A DNA stretch of 8,704 nucleotides from FEN-1219 sp035644475. Lineage in GTDB: Bacteria; Pseudomonadota; Gammaproteobacteria; Steroidobacterales; Rariloculaceae. Shown piece after piece: positions 5,314 through 8,704 of this stretch (its first letter is position 1; each line of letters opens with the position of its first letter). Position numbers and translations under genes: made by a program. The notes beneath the pieces are model-generated. The model had not been told where the DNA came from and searched no databases. It saw nothing but the letters and a program-made list of their open reading frames with translations. The stretch lies in assembly GCA_035644475.1 (NCBI GenBank), contig DASQOL010000050.1, forward strand, positions 1 to 8,704, given 5' to 3'.

Positions 5314-7284
5314 ATGGCCGACGACGCCCACTCAAATCCCGCGCCGCGACCCGAGACCGTCGCGAGCACCGCGAAGCGCGCCCGCACGTCGCGGCAGCAT
5401 TACTACGCGTTCCGCGAGCACTACCGTAAGGGGAGCCTCGACGCGGCCACCGACGCGGTCGCGGGCGTCGCGCCGGCCGCTCGCGCCCGGGGGGTCCGCG
5501 CGCGCCGCGACCACCTCCGCGACTACCTGCGCTGGCTGTGGCCGCACCGCTGGCCGGTGGCCGGTTTGTTCACGCTGGCGCTCATCGGTGCGGGGTTCGA
5601 GATGATCGAGCCGCTGTTCCTGCGGTTCATCGTCGACCGCGTGCTGCTCGTCGAGGGGCTCGAGCCGGGTACGCGTGTTCTCTGGCTGAATCTCGCCGGC
5701 GGCACGTTCCTCACCGTCATCACGCTGCGGTCGGGCTTGAACATCGTCCGCGACTACCGCCAGCGGCTCCTGAACACGCGCGTGATGTTGTCGTTGCGTC
5801 GCTCGCTGTACGCGCGGCTGATCCGGCTGCCGCTCGCGAAGCTACACGAGATGAAGACCGGCGGCATCCTGTCGCGGCTCACCGGCGACATCGACACCAC
5901 CACCGGGCTGCTGCAGATGGCGATCGTGTCGCCGTCGTTGTCGGCGGTTCGTCTGCTGATCGCGATGGCCGTGCTGTTCGCCTTGAATTGGAAGCTCGCG
6001 CTCGTGGCGCTCGCGATCGTTCCGGGCGCAGTGCTGATGAGCTTCGTGTCGGCGAAGCGCATCCGGCCGATCTATCGCGCGATTCGCAAGGACGTGGAGC
6101 ACGTGGACGGCCGCGTCGGCGAGACGTTCTCCGGCATCCGGGTGGTGCGCGCGTTCCGCCGCGAGCTGCTCGAGACGTACGAGTATCTGCGCGGCCGGCA
6201 CACGATCGTGCGCAAGGAGCTGTTCGCGCACCGGCGCGAGCTCTGGCTGTGGACGTCGTGGGGCTTCGCGATGTCGGCTGTGAGCGTCGCGATCGTCTGG
6301 TACGGCGGTCACCTGTATCTCGCCGGCACTGCTTCGGTGGGCGACATCATGGCGTTCCAGTGGTACTCGTTCCTGCTGTTGGGTCCGGTGTGGCAGATCG
6401 TGAACTCGTTCTCGGAGCTCCAGCGTTCGCTCGCCGCGACGGAGCGCGTGTTCGAGGTTCTCGCGATGCCGAACGACAAGCCGGACCGGCCCGACGCGAC
6501 CGACGCGCCGCAGCTGGTGCGCGAGCTCGATTTCGTCGACGTGGAGTTCGAGTACCGTGACGGCAGGCCGGTAGTCGGCGACTTCAACGTGCGCGTGCTG
6601 GGCGGCAGTGTGATCGCGCTCGTGGGTCGCAGCGGCGCGGGCAAGACCACGGTGACGGACCTCGTGGCGCGCTTCCACGACCCGACGCGCGGCAAGATCC
6701 TGCTGAACGGCACGGACATCCGCGACTTTCGCTTGCGCAGTTATCGCAATCTGCTCGCGATCGTGCAGCAGGACGTGTTCCTGTTTGACGGCTCCGTGCG
6801 CGACAACATCGCGTACGGCAGGCACGACGCGACGGACGAGGAGGTGTACGACGCGGCGCGCCGCGCGAACGCCGAGGAGTTCATCGTGCACTTGCCGGAG
6901 AAGTACGACACGTTCATCGGTGAGCGCGGTGTGAAACTCTCCGGGGGCCAGCAGCAGCGGCTCGCCATCGCGCGCGCGATCCTCGCGGCGCCGCAGATCC
7001 TGATCTTGGACGAGGCCACGAGCAACCTCGACACGGAGAGCGAGCAGCTGATCCAGGCGTCGATGGCCACGCTGCTCGCGGGCCGCACGACGTTCATGAT
7101 CGCGCATCGTCTGTCGACGATCCGCCGGGCCGACCTGATCCTGCTGATGGACAAGGGCCGCATCGTCGAGCGGGGCACGCACGAGGCGCTGATGACGCGG
7201 CGCGGGCTCTACCACGACATGGTCGTGCGGCAGATGACGTCGGCGGGCGAGGGCGCGACGGAAGCGGCGTTCGCTTCGATGTAG
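5314..7284 (+). CDS. ABC exporter half-transporter, fused membrane domain and ATPase
   Basis: A 656-residue inner-membrane type IV ABC exporter subunit (MsbA/LmrA-like order: membrane domain then ATPase) that should work as a dimer. Residues 1-77 are a charged cytoplasmic extension. The membrane domain spans about 78-370 with six helices near 80-102, 125-147, 203-224, 226-247, 313-334 and 345-366. The ATPase domain follows: A-loop Tyr414, Walker A GRSGAGKTT at 438-446, Q-loop IVQQD at 483-487, signature LSGGQ at 542-546, Walker B ILILDEA at 562-568 with catalytic Glu567, D-loop SNLD at 570-573 and switch His598. All ATP-site residues are present, so it should be an active ATPase. The substrate cannot be read from sequence; lipids, lipid-linked sugars, peptides and drugs are all exported by this family. 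The ATG at 5314 lacks a Shine-Dalgarno but has a -10-like box 7 nt upstream. Its stop is 9 bp from the next gene, which implies cotranscription. Confidence 0.97.
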   Translation: MADDAHSNPAPRPETVASTAKRARTSRQHYYAFREHYRKGSLDAATDAVAGVAPAARARGVRARRDHLRDYLRWLWPHRWPVAGLFTLALIGAGFEMIEPLFLRFIVDRVLLVEGLEPGTRVLWLNLAGGTFLTVITLRSGLNIVRDYRQRLLNTRVMLSLRRSLYARLIRLPLAKLHEMKTGGILSRLTGDIDTTTGLLQMAIVSPSLSAVRLLIAMAVLFALNWKLALVALAIVPGAVLMSFVSAKRIRPIYRAIRKDVEHVDGRVGETFSGIRVVRAFRRELLETYEYLRGRHTIVRKELFAHRRELWLWTSWGFAMSAVSVAIVWYGGHLYLAGTASVGDIMAFQWYSFLLLGPVWQIVNSFSELQRSLAATERVFEVLAMPNDKPDRPDATDAPQLVRELDFVDVEFEYRDGRPVVGDFNVRVLGGSVIALVGRSGAGKTTVTDLVARFHDPTRGKILLNGTDIRDFRLRSYRNLLAIVQQDVFLFDGSVRDNIAYGRHDATDEEVYDAARRANAEEFIVHLPEKYDTFIGERGVKLSGGQQQRLAIARAILAAPQILILDEATSNLDTESEQLIQASMATLLAGRTTFMIAHRLSTIRRADLILLMDKGRIVERGTHEALMTRRGLYHDMVVRQMTSAGEGATEAAFASM

Positions 7285-7293
7285 AGCTTGGCG

Positions 7294-8704
7294 ATGGATC
7301 AACCGACTTGTCCAGCGCTCTCCGGCGACGAGCTTTCCGAGGACGACGTGCTCGCTTGCGTGCGCGTGCTGCGCGCGATCGAAGCCGACCGCTCGCACCT
7401 CACGCGAATCGGGCGCGAGCTGCGCCGCGAGCTCCTCACGCTCGCGGGCCTCGTAGCGAAACCCGAGCGCCAGGACCTCGTGCGGATGGCGAAGGCGTTT
7501 AGGCGCGCGGAGCGCGAGGCGGAGAAAGCCCACGACCGCGGGCTCCTGGAGCAGTCCGCGCTGCGAGTGCAGCGGCGCTCGCCCGTCTATGCGCCGCTCA
7601 AGCTCGAGCCGCCGCAGCCCGAGCACGTAGACGAGCGCGCGGAGCTGCGCCGCGAGCGCGCCTGCTACGTCTGCAAGAAGCCGTTCGCTAGGGTCCACCG
7701 CTACTACGACTCGATGTGCGAGGAGTGCGGCGACTTCAACTACGCGAAGCGCGAGCAGACTGCGGACTTGGGCGGCCAGTACGCGCTCGTGACCGGCGCG
7801 CGCGTGAAGATCGGTTACCAGGCGTCGTTGAAGCTGCTACGCGCGGGGGCGCATGTGGTCGCGACCACGCGGTTCCCGGTCGACGCCGCCGCCCGCTACG
7901 CCAAGGAGCCGGACTTCGCCGAGTTTCGCGAGCGGCTCCAGGTCTTCGGGCTCGACCTGCGGCACACGCCGAGCGTGGAGCTGCTCGCGCGGTTCCTCGC
8001 GGAGCGGCTGCCGCGTCTAGATCACGTGCTCAACAACGCGTGCCAGACGGTTCGCCGGCCGCCCGGGTTTTTTCAGCACTTGCTTGCGACGGAAGGCGAG
8101 CCGCTGGACTCGTTGCCTCGCGACTGGCGCGCAGTGTTGGCGCAACACGACGAGCTGTGCTCGACCGTAGCGATCGCCGCGCCGCGACGGAGCCAGGCGC
8201 TCGCGGCGACGGGGTTGGGGAACGCCGAAGGTCTGACGCGCAGCGCCGAGCTCTCGCAGCGGCGTTACCTCGACGACGACTTGCGTGGCGGGGAGGCGCT
8301 TTTCCCCGCGGACTGCTACGACGAGGACCTTCAGCAGGTCGACTTGCGCGGCGTGAATAGCTGGCGGCTCCGGCTCCACGAAGTCGAAACACCCGAGCTC
8401 CTCGAGGTGCATCTCATCAACGCGATCGCGCCGTACGTGTTGAACGCGCGCTTGAAGCCGTTGCTCGCACACACGCCGGGGCGGCACAAACACGTCGTGA
8501 ACGTGAGCGCGATGGAAGGGCAGTTCTACCGCACGCAGAAGACCGACAAGCACCCGCACACGAACATGGCGAAGGCCGCGCTCAACATGATGACGTGCAC
8601 GAGTGCGCCCGATTTCGTGAAGGCTGGTATTCACATGAACGCGGTCGACATGGGCTGGATCATGGACGAGGATTTGGCCCAGTATGCCGAGCGCAAGACA
8701 CACG
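7294..8704 (+). CDS. SDR-family oxidoreductase with N-terminal zinc ribbon, 3' end outside the window
   Basis: The frame is open for 470 codons from the ATG at 7294 to the window end. Residues 1-95 are charged and helical. Residues 124-145 form a zinc-ribbon-like CxxC-14-CxxC (Cys124, 127, 142, 145). A Rossmann domain follows: TGARVKIG at 167-174, a basic TTRFP at 191-195 after strand two that suggests NADP(H), LDL at 220-222, NNAC at 247-250, VNVSAMEG at 402-409, and MAKAALNMM at 425-433. This is the pattern of short-chain dehydrogenases/reductases. It differs from classical members in several ways. The middle Gly of TGxxxGxG is Lys172. About 158 residues, not about 50, separate NNA from Ser405. 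Where YxxxK normally stands, the aligned sequence is TNMAK (Thr423, Lys427). A YxxxK also occurs earlier (Tyr412, Lys416), only 7 residues after Ser405. I recall related large SDR proteins with this ribbon in bacteria and fungi; that is from memory. The substrate is unknown. It lies 9 bp after the ABC exporter gene, with only a weak GAG before its start, so it is probably translated from the shared mRNA. Confidence 0.93.
   Translation, partial: MDQPTCPALSGDELSEDDVLACVRVLRAIEADRSHLTRIGRELRRELLTLAGLVAKPERQDLVRMAKAFRRAEREAEKAHDRGLLEQSALRVQRRSPVYAPLKLEPPQPEHVDERAELRRERACYVCKKPFARVHRYYDSMCEECGDFNYAKREQTADLGGQYALVTGARVKIGYQASLKLLRAGAHVVATTRFPVDAAARYAKEPDFAEFRERLQVFGLDLRHTPSVELLARFLAERLPRLDHVLNNACQTVRRPPGFFQHLLATEGEPLDSLPRDWRAVLAQHDELCSTVAIAAPRRSQALAATGLGNAEGLTRSAELSQRRYLDDDLRGGEALFPADCYDEDLQQVDLRGVNSWRLRLHEVETPELLEVHLINAIAPYVLNARLKPLLAHTPGRHKHVVNVSAMEGQFYRTQKTDKHPHTNMAKAALNMMTCTSAPDFVKAGIHMNAVDMGWIMDEDLAQYAERKTH

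Noticed and set aside
4284..5429. Open frame of 381 codons on the plus strand
   Set aside because: Antisense shadow of the hypothetical gene that also runs through the promoter region into the ABC gene; Arg/Gly/Val-rich with no motif.
5842..7698. Open frame of 618 codons on the minus strand
   Set aside because: Antisense to the ABC exporter and SDR; His/Arg-rich translation without domains, while the plus strand carries complete ATPase motifs.
7716..8360. Open frame of 214 codons on the plus strand and a 228-codon minus-strand frame at 8017-8703
   Set aside because: Both are Arg-rich shadows of the SDR gene, whose frame carries the Cys ribbon and Rossmann motifs.

Overview
The window is a stretch of GC-rich bacterial chromosome, probably from an uncultured soil- or sediment-type lineage. 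Two things hint at Acidobacteriota or a neighbouring phylum: the orphan duplicated MacB-type permease, a family expanded in Acidobacteriota and also common in Gemmatimonadota, and the metzincin related to the DUF5117/DUF4953 group. This is inference from protein types; there is no rRNA or other marker gene in the window. I see no tRNA, rRNA, CRISPR array, insertion sequence or prophage.

Layout. The left half is read from the minus strand. In transcription order it holds an unrecognised 365-residue protein (5222 to 4125), a secreted zinc metalloprotease of the HExxHxxGxxH type (4018 to 2765) and an 819-residue ABC permease with two MacB/FtsX units (2546 to 87). The gaps are 106 and 218 bp, so these could be one loose transcription unit or three separate ones. 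At the left edge an open frame on the plus strand may be the C-terminus of a convergent gene that overlaps the end of the permease gene.

The right half is read from the plus strand. A fused membrane-ATPase ABC exporter half-transporter (5314 to 7284) is followed after only 9 bp by an SDR-family protein with an N-terminal helical region and a four-cysteine zinc ribbon (7294 to beyond the window end). The spacing says these two are cotranscribed.

The hinge is a 91-bp divergent intergenic region (5223 to 5313). Neither flanking gene has a Shine-Dalgarno sequence, but each has a -10-like hexamer (TACAAT, and TATCAT on the other strand) at the distance expected for a leaderless or nearly leaderless transcript. 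A perfect 9-bp GC-only inverted repeat lies between the two hexamers. The clearest unusual protein is the SDR: the middle glycine of its Rossmann loop is a lysine, it carries roughly 100 extra residues between the NNAG-like motif and the active-site serine, and where the catalytic tyrosine would align it has a threonine. No complete new defence or mobile system is visible.
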